This document shows, piece after piece, positions 30,801 through 42,857 of a stretch of DNA of 64,000 bases (position 1 is the first letter of the stretch; each line of letters begins with the position of its first letter). Made by a program: the position numbers and the translations under genes. Source of the stretch: Turnera subulata (taxonomy: Eukaryota; Streptophyta; Magnoliopsida; Malpighiales; Passifloraceae); assembly GCA_028386065.3 (NCBI GenBank), contig JAKUCV010005643.1:1-64000 (forward strand), in the 5' to 3' direction. The notes beneath the pieces were generated by a model, which saw nothing but the letters and a program-made list of their open reading frames with translations, had not been told where the DNA came from and ran no database searches.

Positions 30801-32114
30801 TTATTTTCTTTATTCAATAACTGGAGTAATACCCTCAAGAGTTTGTCAATATCAGCCTTAAAACCAGGTTTCATGTAATGCAACGGGCCGTGTGAAATTA
30901 AAGAAAAAAAAACTTAGGGGCCCATTTCACTATCAATGCCAGACTGAGGGGCTGAAAGGACCATCGAACCGAAATGAATGGGAAAGAAAAATGAAAAAAG
31001 AATAAAGAGAAAAACACTGGCTTGAAAATTATTTTAGGATCGGAGAGAGATGGGCGAGGGATTGGCGTCATTCCTTACACGAGACAGGGGTGGATTGAAT
31101 TAAAACAATCTTGTGTTTAGAAATTTAGATCTGATTTGCGGATTTTGTTTAAGAAATTTTTTTCAACCCTTAAGCCCTTAGAAACTACCTAATTTTTTCA
31201 ACCCTTAATCCAACCTCAATCTTATATCTAGATCAATCCATAACCCTCTCAATCAAATTTAGAGGATTATCAGAATCATTACATTTCTCTAAACTCTTAA
31301 TCAAATAGTGACCACCTTATTAATTTACACTTTCCAAAATCATGCAGTATGTATACTGCGATTTAAAATAAAACTTTATGTCTCACTAAAATTTTGTTCT
31401 CTTAAAACAAATTTATGATGGAATTAATATAGTAAGTACTCTTAAACGCCGTCGTGCAGCTATTAATAACCTTTTGTAGCAGGATTTGATGGTGGGCTCA
31501 CCAGATATTAGTGAGGTTGCATGTTTGGCCTTAAAATGTTTTGATAACCCCCACTTGGCTTCAACAACCCATCTTTGTGTGGCTGGCTGGAACTGGAAGC
31601 CCCCCTCGACTCTTAAAAACACAAAGACGGCGGCGGCTGGGAGAGCAAACCTAGTGCGTGCGTTAGCACATAGCATAAATTAAGTACCAAAAAAGGCAAA
31701 AACCCCTATGGTTTTAGAAGCTGACAAAGGAAAGACACGTGTCTCCAACGAAGACAGGCAACCACCCCGTCTCCAACTGTGGGCCCATCTCAACCGACAA
31801 CCTCAAAAAACCCCCTCTTCCCTCTCTCTGTTCCATCTTTTTTTCATTTTATTTTACATGACACCACTTTAACCTCTCTTTTACCTCCTCTCTGTGTAAT
31901 AAGACTATCCTACTACTTGTGTCTTGTGCTCTGTTATTAATATACCTTTTGTAATTTTGCACTAACAAAACCCACACAGATTTTCCTCACCCTGATCCAA
32001 TACAATACAATCCAATCCTTTCTCTCTACCCGACACTACCAACCACCCACGGTAGGGAGGAGGGACAACAATTCCGGGTTGTCTCTCTCTTCCTTAATTC
32101 TTCATTCTTCTTCC
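27830..32114. other. AT-rich geneless stretch upstream of the ACT-domain gene
   Basis: Over 4 kb, I find no gene-like frame with family features. Short ORFs (28486-28698, 29819-30019, 31413-31683) look random. An isolated exon-like 39-bp segment with splice signals occurs at 30647-30685 (minus). The last 400 bp are C- and T-rich (ctctctctg, accacccac), as expected for a plant promoter and leader. Confidence 0.5.
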
Positions 32115-34549
32115 ATGGGAATCCCCGGCGACGACGTCGTCCTAATCCAACAAGGTAACAGCAAAACCTCCGCCGACCCCGCCGTCATCACCGTCAACTG
32201 CCCTGACAAAGCCGGCCTCGGCTGCGACATTTGCCGTATCATCCTCGAGTTCGGCCTCCTCATCACCCGCGCCGGTACCTATCTTATCCATTTACACTTA
32301 CTCCTCTTCCTTCTTTACAGGATGAAATTAGTCCTAATTTTGGTTGTGGTTGTTGCTGTTGTTAGATTTCTCGACGGATGGGAAATGGTGCTACATAGTG
32401 TTTTGGGCGGTTCAACAACCCGGCTCTACTCACCGGCTTGATTGGGACAGCTTGAAGAGCCGGCTCGTTAGTGCCTGCCCGCCGTGTTTGGTTCCCTTCT
32501 ATAGGCCCACTGCTCCTCCTTCCCGTCCTTCTCTGTATCTGTTGAAGTTTTGTTGCGTTGACCGGAAAGGATTGTTGCATGGTAGCTACCACTATTTTTA
32601 TATTTGATTACCCACTTTTGGTTTTATGGTGTTCGCTTGTTTTGTTTTTCCTTGTTGTTTTGACATGTTGTTCAATTCCAAGGATTGGGTACAGATGGGG
32701 ATTTCGTGTTTTGGTTGTTGTAGATGTTACGGAGGTGCTCCAGGAGCTCGAGTATACGATTCAAAGAGTCAAAGTCATGACCACTCCTGATGGCAGAGTT
32801 GTAGACTTGTTCTTGATAACCGATGGCAGGTCAATTCTCTTCCCTCACAATTCTCTTGTTTTTTATTTTTTATTTTTGTGGTTGTTAACTTACTGAGTTT
32901 GAATGATGTTTTCTGGATTGACTTTCTAGGAAACTGTAGTTGTACATTCTAGTGGTCCATGATGGTTTCGTAAGTTAGATTTTCAATGTTGTTTGAGGTA
33001 GACTCTGGAGTTGCAAACACACAGTATCCATAGGTGTCTTTTGCTTCCCATAGTGTTGGAAGATCCTAAACCGTTTCATGATAGATGGTAGGAAGGCCGA
33101 TGTGGATTCGAAATTTTGATAGTTTTTCCATAATGGTAACCAAAAAGTATGAATTGCATTTCCTAATTGCTGTCCCAATTACTAGTTTGAGGTTTCATTG
33201 CTCAAATTGCTTGTTTCCTGTTTAGCAGCTAGTCTTTGCTGCACATTTGGTTAGCGTTGACTTTTTTGAAGAATAATTTCAGGGAACTATTACACACCCA
33301 AAAACGGCGAGATGACACATGTGGATATCTGGCTTCCACTTTCAGTGAGCATTGCATTAGCTGTGAACTTCAGTTGGCCAGTCCCGAATATGAAACTATG
33401 CAAACTTTCTCTGCACTCCCATTGACAGTTGCAGAGCAATTGTTTGGCTCTGAGCTGCCAGAAAAGGAATTATGCGTGCAAGCACCTGACACAACTGCAA
33501 CCACACCGAAGAAAGCTGTCATTACAGTGGATAATCTTATGAGCCCATGTCATACATTGTTCCAGATACAATGTATTGATCAAAAAGGCCTGTTTTATGA
33601 CATTCTGAGAACTTCAAAGGACTTCAATATTCGGGTATGCCGTCATACTCTTCTGGATAACTGTTATTGTTGTTTGTCAAAGTAGCTGTAAACTTTTAAG
33701 TTGAACGTATATGAATCATCCTGTTTCCCTCTCCCATTTTTAAGGTTTCTATGCTGGATATTTATTAGTTTCTTCTACACCAGACTTTTCTGCTATTAAA
33801 TTATCCCAGGAAACTTGTGGCAGAATTGCTTCCATGATTGTTCTTTTTTTCTCATCTACTGTCTATATCTTCCTTCCTTTTCTGCTATTATATCATCCCA
33901 GCAAGATTATTTTAATGTTTGCTCTTTTTTGTTTTGTGAGGCACTAAATGCTTGGTCTGTGTTGATTGATACTGTGATAAGTAGTTCCTGTGAAGCAGCT
34001 TTTGTCTCTTTTGCAGATAGCTCATGGGAGATTCTCATCAAATGTAAAAGGATACCGGAACATGGATTTGTTTATTCAGCAAACAGATGGAAGGAAGATT
34101 ATAGATCCCAAGCTTCAAACAACCTTATGTTCTAGTTTAGAGAAAGAGATGCTTCATCCTTTGCGAGTAATTATTGCCAACCGAGGGCCAGATACTGAAT
34201 TATTGGTGGCAAACCCTGTTGAGTTATGTGGGAAAGGAAGACCTCGTGTTTTCTATGATGTTACTTTAGCTCTAAAGAAGTTGGGAATTTGCATTTTCTC
34301 AGTAAGTATTGTGTCTTGTGCATCCTACATCCTTATGTGCTTTGGTATATGTATCCTTTTCCTGTCCTAGATCAAAAACTTCTCTTCTTTGTCAATATTA
34401 AGGCTGAAATCGGAAGACACTCAACTCAGGAGCGTCAATGGGAAGTCTACAGATTTCTACTGGATGAAAACTGCGATTTCCAGTTGGAGAGTGGCCAAGC
34501 GAGAAGCCAGATAGTGGATAGAGTTAGAAAAACACTAATGGGCTGGTGA
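32115..34549 (+). CDS. ACR9: ACT domain repeat protein, ACR9-like
   Basis: ACR proteins are made almost entirely of ACT domains, the small ligand-binding folds best known from amino-acid metabolism. They are thought to sense amino acids or nitrogen status; the ligand of this member is unknown to me. Six coding exons (32115-32274, 32366-32581, 32724-32829, 33283-33634, 34017-34301, 34403-34549) join in frame to 421 aa, near the Arabidopsis length. ACT-type segments begin near residues 24 (VITVNCPDKAGLGCD), 107 (LLKFCCVDRKGLLHD), 252 (FQIQCIDQKGLFYD) and 350 (VFYDVTLALKKLGICIFS). The ADFSTDGKWCY junction and the LMGW C-terminus point to ACR9 and not ACR10. No signal peptide is visible. Confidence 0.95.
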
Positions 34550-35386
34550 AATGATCTGCGCATGTTATCAATGTCAGGGTGAGGGGAATTAGTTTTACCA
34601 TCAGGCAAATTGGCCTTAGCTCAAGCTGGCCATCCCTGTTCCTCAGTGTTGTCCCCATGTTGTCCCCATCCTACTGCCGTGTTCTTGTTTCTTGGCCCTC
34701 AAAATTTGTAACCTTGTGATTCCATACTTTGCGGTGAATGAGTAGCTTTATCATTCCCACTGTTTAAAAGTTTGCCTCTGTACCCCAATGGTGAATGCTG
34801 TAGATATGCACTCTTCCCCTGATATTTAATGTTATCCTCTTCTACAAAAAGGTTGGAGGGGAACTGTAAATGCTTATTGTTTGAAAAGACAGGAGCGTAA
34901 GCCATTACTTCTGCTGTTGCCATCAAAGTTCCCACAGTCCCTGCAATCAAGTAATAAATTGCATTCTGTTCGCTTCTGTGTTGTCACTGTCATTAAAATC
35001 TTTCACTATTATTGCTTCTCTAAGATCACATCCTAGGCTCAAGGCCTTTCTAGTTAGCAGGGTGACATGTAAAATATCAACTCCGGGATTGCTAAGTATG
35101 CCTTGTTGAGTCGAGATTCATACTCCTGTGCCCGAGCTTTTTCTTTTTGTTTAGCTTATTATAGTATGGATCTGGAATTAAATCTTAACTCCAGTGGTAA
35201 AATTGTGATAGAATTCGAACATTTTTTCAATTTTGCCCTTGTTAATGATAGAAAGATTTTGCTAAGTGATCAACCTTTCCTACTAACTCTAATTAAATGT
35301 AACAAAAATGAGAAGAAAGCCCATTTCTAAAGATGGAACATCTTATTACTGTTTATTCAAACAAAAAAAAAAAGGTGAAGCTCCCA
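34550..35386. other. 3' region between convergent ACR9-like and isomerase genes
   Basis: It contains the 3' UTR of the ACR9-like gene and, near 35390, the end of the minus-strand isomerase gene. I see nothing else of note. A 75-codon ORF at 35103-35330 has no family signal. Confidence 0.5.
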
Positions 35387-36097
35387 CTACAGCTTTGATA
35401 TGGTCTTTTTCTCCTGATCTTCATTGAGTCTTATTATCTCCAAAACCTTTCTTAAAAGAACCCTTCTATTCATGCCATATACATGGCCATCCCACCCTCG
35501 TCTCACAAGTTCTTGCCCCAACTTAAGCGCAGCCTCCAGGGTGTCCTCTGCACCGCCGTGCGTTGAGTGCACAATCCCCCTCGCCTCCGCCTTCTCCCCT
35601 GTCAATTTCGCACCCATCAAAACCACCTCACGCCTGGCATTGTAATCTCCAATCTTGCTCTCCAATAACACCACGAACCATTCAGGCATCACAAGTCCAA
35701 TATCAACCTCACTCATGTAAAGAAAACCTCTGTCCTCCCTCATGAGCACGTAGTCATGGCTTAGGGCCAAGATCATTCCAGCCGCCGATGCATGGCCAGT
35801 GACTGCAGCTATGGTTGGCATGGGTAGAGAGATGAAGTCTGCCACCAGGGACTGGAGTTTTGCATCCATGAGGTGGTTGCGCGATGGGTCGGTTCCCGCC
35901 CATGCAAGGTCATAGCCATTGGAGAAGAACTTGCCCTGAGCTGTGGTGATGAGAACTGATGATGGGGAGGTTGGCTCTTCACGCAGCCGATGAAGGGCGG
36001 ATTGGATGGAGTCTATGAGGTCAGGGTTAAGCCGGTGCTCGCCAGAGCCGGTCAGGGTGAGGATGTGAATGTTCCCTCTCTTCTCTAACGTACACAT
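35387..36097 (-). CDS. ECI: Peroxisomal enoyl-CoA delta isomerase/hydratase-like protein ending in SKL
   Basis: This is an intronless gene of 236 aa in the crotonase superfamily. Plant relatives (ECI1-3) shift double bonds of unsaturated acyl-CoAs during peroxisomal beta-oxidation. The C-terminus is exactly SKL, the strongest type 1 peroxisome signal. Crotonase marks are SNGYDLAW (59-66), the oxyanion-hole region GHASAAGM (101-108), and MSEVDIGLVMPEW with Glu130 and Glu139 as candidate catalytic acids. An in-frame ATG lies 42 bp upstream, but the chosen start (MCTLEKR) matches the sister gene exactly. It is head-to-head with a paralogue about 0.93 kb away, and codon use is ordinary compared with that copy. 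Confidence 0.92.
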   Translation of the reverse strand: MCTLEKRGNIHILTLTGSGEHRLNPDLIDSIQSALHRLREEPTSPSSVLITTAQGKFFSNGYDLAWAGTDPSRNHLMDAKLQSLVADFISLPMPTIAAVTGHASAAGMILALSHDYVLMREDRGFLYMSEVDIGLVMPEWFVVLLESKIGDYNARREVVLMGAKLTGEKAEARGIVHSTHGGAEDTLEAALKLGQELVRRGWDGHVYGMNRRVLLRKVLEIIRLNEDQEKKTISKL

Positions 36098-37028
36098 CTC
36101 CCTTTCCCTATATATGTATATATCCTGATCCGACAACAATGGAACACCTAAGTACCTCGTCTTTGTTGTCTTCTTGTCTCTAAAGCATCTACTAAATCTT
36201 GTGAACTGGAGACTAAATATAGCAAAGTGTCCTGGGAAGAAACATAGTATGGTCCTCGGTCCAACTTGGTTGCGGCGTTAGACGGCATAGTACAATGAAT
36301 TTGGAACGAAACTTGCGTGTATGGTTTATATATGATTATATCTAATTGGTCCGTAATTCTGACTGAACTCCTAATGGAAAGTGAAGAATAAAAAATCCAT
36401 GGTATTTTTCATCGTCAACGATAGAAATTATGACCTGTAGTTATAATCTATGCAACGAAAATGACCTTTTTTTTTTCTTTTTTCCATACGTTGTATGTGC
36501 CTAACTCAGTTTATGTGGCTTGTTTAAAATAACAGCAGAATTATGTTGTATCTGGATCCTTTTGACGGGCAGAAGAATTGTGAATTTAGTTCATGTGACC
36601 ACAGGCTGCTCTGAAACTAAAAGTAGGTGGAAAGACCAAACGGCAAGCTGGATCATATAGCCTTTATTGCTTTGCATGACTTCCCTACCCCACCGATAAA
36701 ACATGGAGGTCAAAACATGACAATGGATGGATGGATGATTGAAAACAAAAGACAAGATAAGGAAAGTGAAGCACCAGCACGTGCCATATGATAAAAACTA
36801 AAAAGTAAAAACCATCAAAGCTTTGTTTGGACGGGTAAGATGAATGGCAAAGCCTCAGCCGCGTTAGCATTCTAGGAAGACGTTCTATCCAAACGAACCC
36901 TAATCTAACCCACTCACTTGTCTGGTCAGTTCCATTTATTTGACTATTTGTACTTGTATCCACACTAGACAGAGCAACATTTTAGCAGAACCCAAAAGAA
37001 TTCTCCCAAACGAGAGACGATCAAGAAG
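36098..37028. promoter_or_regulatory. Shared bidirectional upstream region of the isomerase pair
   Basis: This 931-bp interval separates the two divergent starts and must hold both promoters. A canonical TATATAAA reads on the minus strand at 36332-36325, about 230 bp upstream of the minus-strand ATG, so it is a likely TATA box for that gene. No equally strong TATA is seen for the plus-strand gene. A T-run lies near 36470. Confidence 0.5.
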
Positions 37029-37763
37029 ATGTGCACATTAGAGAAGCGAGACAACCTCTACATCCTCACCCTAACCGGTACACATGACCACAGGCTAAAC
37101 CCCTCCCTCATCGACTCCATCCAGTCCGCCCTCCGCCAGATCCGCTCCTCCCCGGCCTCCGCCCTGATCACCACCGCCCAGGGCAACTACTTCTCCAACG
37201 GCTACGACCTCGACTGGGCCCGCTCCGCCCCCTCCCCCGACGCCGTCCTGTCCCGCTACCGCCTCATGTCCTCCAAGCTCCGCTCCCTCGCCGCCGACCT
37301 CATCTCCCTCCCCATGCCCACCATCGCCGCCGTCAACGGCCACGCCTCCGCCGGCGGCTTCCTCCTCGCCCTCTGCCACGACTACCTCTTCATGCGCAGG
37401 GAGCGGGGGTTCCTCTACATGAGCGAGCTCGACATCGGGCTGGTCGTGCCGGAGTGGTTCGACGCGTTGCTGAGGTGCAAGGTGCCCCCCAGGGTGAGGA
37501 GGGAGGTGGTGCTCAGGGCGGCGAAGCTCACCGCGGAGATGGCCGTGGAGCGGGGGATCGCGGAGAAGGCGTGCGACGGGGCGGAGGGGACGTTGGAGGC
37601 GGCGGTGGCGCTGGGGAGGGAGCTGGCGAAGAGGAAGTGGGACGGACACGTGTATGCCAAGAATAGGAGGTCGACTATGCACGATGTGTTGGATAGTCTG
37701 GTCTGCGACGAGACTGTTGGGGAAGTTAAGCCCAATAATGCCATTGTTAAGCCTAAACTGTGA
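37029..37763 (+). CDS. ECI: Peroxisomal enoyl-CoA delta isomerase/hydratase-like protein ending in PKL
   Basis: This intronless paralogue of the divergent neighbour has 244 aa. It starts MCTLEKRDNLYILTLTG and keeps the crotonase motifs SNGYDLDW (56-63), GHASAGGF (104-111) and MSELDIGLVVPEW, with Glu133 and Glu142. The last residues PKL are a recognised type 1 peroxisome signal. The first 600 bp are extremely GC-rich, with C or G at nearly every third codon position. The last 130 bp are not. The sister gene lacks this bias. A long antisense frame (37682-37095) is a by-product of the composition and not a gene. Substrate preference cannot be read from sequence. Confidence 0.92.
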   Translation: MCTLEKRDNLYILTLTGTHDHRLNPSLIDSIQSALRQIRSSPASALITTAQGNYFSNGYDLDWARSAPSPDAVLSRYRLMSSKLRSLAADLISLPMPTIAAVNGHASAGGFLLALCHDYLFMRRERGFLYMSELDIGLVVPEWFDALLRCKVPPRVRREVVLRAAKLTAEMAVERGIAEKACDGAEGTLEAAVALGRELAKRKWDGHVYAKNRRSTMHDVLDSLVCDETVGEVKPNNAIVKPKL

Positions 37764-39475
37764 TTATTATCAATGGTTTGCTTAATTAAGATTAGATTTA
37801 CCCCCATCATCGCACTGTTTTAGTGGGACTACTGTACTGTGCTGTGCTTAATAAAATGCAGCCGATGGTGGTGAAAATCTATAGCATGTACTGGAAATGT
37901 GTTTTTTTTTTTTCGATTTCCTCCCATAATATATTGAATTAAAATTAGCAGTTAGCAATTAAATTTTGGATCTAATGTACTGCCAATCTGCCGGCCATCA
38001 TCTTGCCTTCCATTAGCATTATGTAAAAGAAAAAAAAATATTTTTATTTTCAAACAGATTTCTTTTGCGTTACAAAAAAAAAAAACTTGTTAAGAAAATG
38101 GGCTCACAAAAAAGAACTTGTTAAGCAAATGGGCTATAGAAACTGAACATATTCGGGGTTCGGTCAAAAGATCATCACAACACAACTGCAGAAAAAGCTA
38201 AAGAGTATCAAGAAGAAAAAGTTAGTCAAAGAAGAAAAAAAATATATAAAGACCATTTCTTATGAAAACTCTTAAGTTCCAAAAAAAATATAAAATTAGG
38301 GAAAAAAACATATTCATTTTTAGAAAAAAGTTCAACAAGTAATGATATAGGTTTGAGTTTGATTCTTAATTTTCAATGGAGAAAATTAGTGGACCGACCC
38401 AGCTCTAAATAAGTTGGGAAAAAATCCAACAAATCATAAAAACAGAAATATTTTCTTAGGCACACTTGTATGGATATTTTTTTTTTGTCTGAATTTGTAT
38501 GGATACATTCCAAATGTTGACATGACAAACTTATAAATAAAATGTTATCTCATCTCTACTCGTTATATCATTATACTCATAACTATCCAGATATTTATGT
38601 CGATAAAATTGGTCTGGATAAACTTGTAAGAAAGCAAAGTTGGAAACATTGACTATACTCCTTAACCTCATCTAGTTTAGTTGTTGTGATTGTTCTACTT
38701 TGCATAACAAAGATGAGAGACCACTAATTCGAAATCACTCCCATCACCTTCACCAGTCCACAGTTAATGTCCTCCCAAAAAACCATCATTCTTGAGGAAT
38801 TTTTCTAATTTCAACCAACCACTTTTTATGGGAAATTCCAGCTCAACTCGAACCCCGCAATTAATGGTGGAAAAATGGAATATCCACATTCACATTCTCA
38901 AATCTGCATTGCCTTACTATTATTGTTAATTTTTTTATTTAATTCTACCTTTTTCCCTCACTATAGAGTATAGTCATTAGTCAGTCACTTTGTCACTCCT
39001 CCTCGTCAGCATTTGTTTTTTCATATTGTGTGAGAGTAGTAAATATATTCTTGTTTCTCTCTTCCTTTCTTTCTCTTATATAAAAAGAACTAAAATGAGA
39101 ACTAGAATGAAAGATTTTAGCGGTTGACAGCTAATAATACACACCACCCTCATAAAACTACGCATTTACGTACAGCTAATACCCCCTCCCCTTTTTTTCT
39201 TTCTTCTTTTTTTTTTTAATGTTTTTTTAGAAAACAAAATCAAATCCAATTCTGCTCTCAAAAACCAAAAAACCGAAACAGATTTTCTGTTCAAATGTAG
39301 AAGAAGAGACTGAAACTCTCACAACTAATAAATCAAATTCCCCGACACAAAAAGAAGTTAAGGAAACAAGAGAAACAAACACAACTGCCAGCAAAGCCAA
39401 GCCAAGCCAGCCAGCTAGCTACTTGAAGCTAATTCAAAGTGAGTGTCCGCCGGAGGAGAGATTCCGATTCCCGGA
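37764..39475. other. Intergenic region and leader of the 17-exon gene
   Basis: It is AT-rich, with many A- and T-runs and no credible gene. From about 39200 it becomes pyrimidine- then purine-rich and probably carries the 5' UTR of the following gene, with agccaagcc repeats near 39400. Confidence 0.5.
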
Positions 39476-42400
39476 ATGTCGTCGAGGAGTTTCAGTCCGT
39501 CGCGGAGCGCTTCCGCGTCGGGGAGCTCCCGCCACCACCTCCAGCACCTCGCCTTCCTCGGCAGCGCCTCCCGTTTAAGATCTTCCTCTTTCAAAAAGCC
39601 ACCCGAGCCCCTCCGCCGCTCCGTCGCCGATTGCCTCTCTTCCTCCGCTGCCGCTGCCTCCACCTCCGCCGCCTCCTCCTCTCACCACGGCAGCTCCTCT
39701 TCCGTTGTCACCGAAGCTTCTAGAACACTCTGCGTGAGTAATTTCTCGCTCACCTCGGATTTGGATCTTGCTTTGTCCATCTATTGGATTGGATTGTTTC
39801 TTTTATTTATTGAATCAATTGCGTGTTGTTAGTGGTATTTGAGTGAAAGCCGTCGCAGAATTTTGCTTGTTTGTTTTTTTTTTCTGGTCACTGCTTTTGT
39901 GTTTGCTTGCGCTTTATTGGAAGCCAAGGAGGACATTAATGCTTCAACTTAGTTTCTTCACCGAAATGTGTTGAGTTGTGGTTGCATTATTATATCAGTT
40001 CTTGGAGAGTTCAAAATGTTGCCACTTGTGAATAATTTCCAAGTGAACTTGACTGCTTTGTAATTCTGTTGTACCAGTTAATCAGTTATATCATGGGTAT
40101 AATCCAAGTTTTTCCTGGTATGGTTCAACTGCAATTTTGGGAGGCATTGAATAATTTGTTTTCTTTGCTCAGTTTAATCCAGTCTCTTGTTGCCTGAAAA
40201 AAAATGAGGTAAATGTACTTGATTTTCAAAGTTCATATCCTTGTCTGAAACCCTATGACTAATGCGGGAAAGTATATAGAAGATTGGACTTGTGTATTTT
40301 AAATCATTCTATTGTCCAACATAAGCTCTGGTTTATTTCTTAAAATTATACATATTTTCAAGATTGGAAGTTAGGCTTACCCTTTGCCGGATCCCACTTA
40401 TTTCTGAGTTCCATCATTCATGTGCATTATTTTTCTTTATTAGGTTGGTTTCTTAGAGCTCTCATTTATGAATGGCAGGACTATCTGGCTTCATCTGCAA
40501 CAATTGACCTGGCTTATAGTGTAATCTTAGACCATACTATTGCTGAGAGGGAACGCAGGTAAATGTAGCATTCCTTTTCATTTTTTCATCTTTTGCTAAG
40601 TGAATATATGGGCGCCTCTTGTCGTTATTTGGGTTTCTAATTTGTAATGTAGGAGGTACAAAGTTCCTCTTAGTTTAATATGTTGCCATGCATTTGATAC
40701 CTGTTCTCTTAGCTCATAAGTTGGTTCATGCAATCACTTTTTCTCATGGTAGATTGTCTATACTTCACTTCTTTGAGATAGCATCCACGATACTGTATTT
40801 ACGGTTTTTTTTTCTAAAACACAATTTCTTTTCACTGATCTGACTGTGGTATGCTCCAGTCCTGCAGTAGTAGCAAGATGTGTTGCACTTTTGAAGCGGT
40901 ACCTTCTACGGTATGTAATCGTTTCAGAAACTTGTTTTCCTTGGTGTTATGTTGAATGTGGAATAGATAATCACCCAGCAGTGCTCTATTTTGGTCATCC
41001 CATCAACTCTTGGCTTCTAGATTTACTACTTCCCCTCTTGTTGCTCATTCCCATCTATATTCGGTAGACTCATTGCAGTTGTTAAAATTTTTTGTAACTC
41101 GTGCATTTTCTTCTGAAAAAAATGAACATTGATGAGGACCTGATAACCTTGGGGTAAATTATTCAGGTGTTAATTTGATGCCCTGCTGCCCAGATAGGTT
41201 CAAGGAGGTTTATTGTTGAAATACTTCTGACCTTATGAGATCAAATGCTCTTCTTTTTTTAATCGTTATGGTTTACAAGTGATGTATAGAATGTAATCCA
41301 GTTTCTTTGGGCTCTAACATGGTAACCTAAAACTCTATTTGAGGGGCGTAGAAGTTATTCCCTGGAACGTTGAGTTTGGGGACGTATGAAGGCGCAGGGT
41401 TGATTTCTAGTGTGTCTTTATTTTACTGGAACAGGTTTTCCATGATAAATTAGCCAACTTTACGCTTTGGTTTTATGGGTTAGTTACTGCTTTATTGCAG
41501 ATATAGGCCCAGTGAGGAGACATTAGTTCAGATTGATCGGTTCTGCATAATCATGATTTCTGAATGTGATATTACCCCAAACCAGCGGTTATCACCATGG
41601 TCACGGTCACTGAATCAACAATCTGTTGCAGCAACATCTTCTACGAATTCTTCGCCTTCTTTGCCTGTATCTAGTTTTGCTTCTGGGGCACTTGTAAAGT
41701 CATTAAATTATGTACGCTCTCTAGTGGCTCAACATATACCAAAGCGGTCATTCCAACCGGCAGCTTTTGCTGGTGCTCAGTCTGCTTCAAGACAGTCACT
41801 TCCAAGTCTATCATCCATGTTGAGTAAGTCTTTTAATTCTCAATTGGCTCCTGCAAGCTTGGGAGACTCTTCAGAGAAGAAAGATGCTGCTGCTTTGCCA
41901 GATTCAATCACATCCAACATTGAAATTGATGCACCAGAGGATCTTGATTATATTGCACGTGACGTTTTGAAAAGGCGCTGGGCTGGGGAACACCAGTTAC
42001 TGACAGATAGGTAATATACTTATGCATCTACCATTTTCTTAGCCTACTATCTTGGGCAGCTGTTTGTTTTGACGTAATGGCTACAGCTAAATTATTGATC
42101 ACACAACATTGACTTTGAGTATATCATTTCTCAATATAGCGAACGAGCTTTGGACCTCCAAGGGGTGAGCTCTCGCAATTTCCTCGAATTAGGTGCTGCA
42201 GCTTTACTTGTTGGAGATATTGAAGCCAAGATGAAGAGTCAGCCTTGGAAGTATTTTGGGACTGCTGATATGCCTTACCTTCATCAACTGGTGCAACCTT
42301 CATCAATTACAACAAGTACTAATTCAGTATCTGCTCGCTCCCACTTGAGAGCAATAACATCATCTAAACGCAGTAAAGGAGGACCTCGCCAAATTTGGTA

Positions 42401-42820
42401 TTTTCTCCTCTTTCTGTTTGTTGCTTGGAAAAATTGTCCATAAATAATACCTTTCCCCTTCTTTGGACTGTTTACTTTCATCTCCAAACATCAAACTGTT
42501 GATTTCATGCTTCAGAAATGTTGTATGTTTTAGGCTGCCTGAGGCGAGTGTGATGATGGGGATACTAAATTAACTTAACTGTGACACAATCGGATAGTTG
42601 TTGTTGAACTTAGGGTTCATAGTGCAATTTCAACGACTGAAAATGCGGCAGCACATGAATGCACCAAAATTGCTTGCTCTTGCTTAATTTCTAACAAAAG
42701 TTTTGTTGACCTAGTGGGAGTCGGTTTCTAGCTTAACTGAAGAGAAGCCAATTTGATTGTGGTGAATGGTGACTGAAATCGTACTTCTGTTTGGCTGAGC
42801 ATACAGCTGAATATCTTAAA

Positions 42821-42857
<37 letters not shown>

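Noticed and set aside
31413..31683. Overlapping ORFs on both strands (87 and 65 codons)
   Set aside because: Neither shows a known domain or splice context, and the two frames shadow each other.
36109..36126. tatatatgtatata as TATA box for the SKL isomerase gene
   Set aside because: It lies only 12-30 bp from the ATG, too close for a leader; the TATATAAA at 36332-36325 is better placed.
37095..37682. 195-codon open frame antisense to the PKL isomerase gene
   Set aside because: It is an artefact of very high GC at third codon positions: the antisense frame avoids stops and yields a Gly/Glu/Val/His-rich low-complexity protein with no family.
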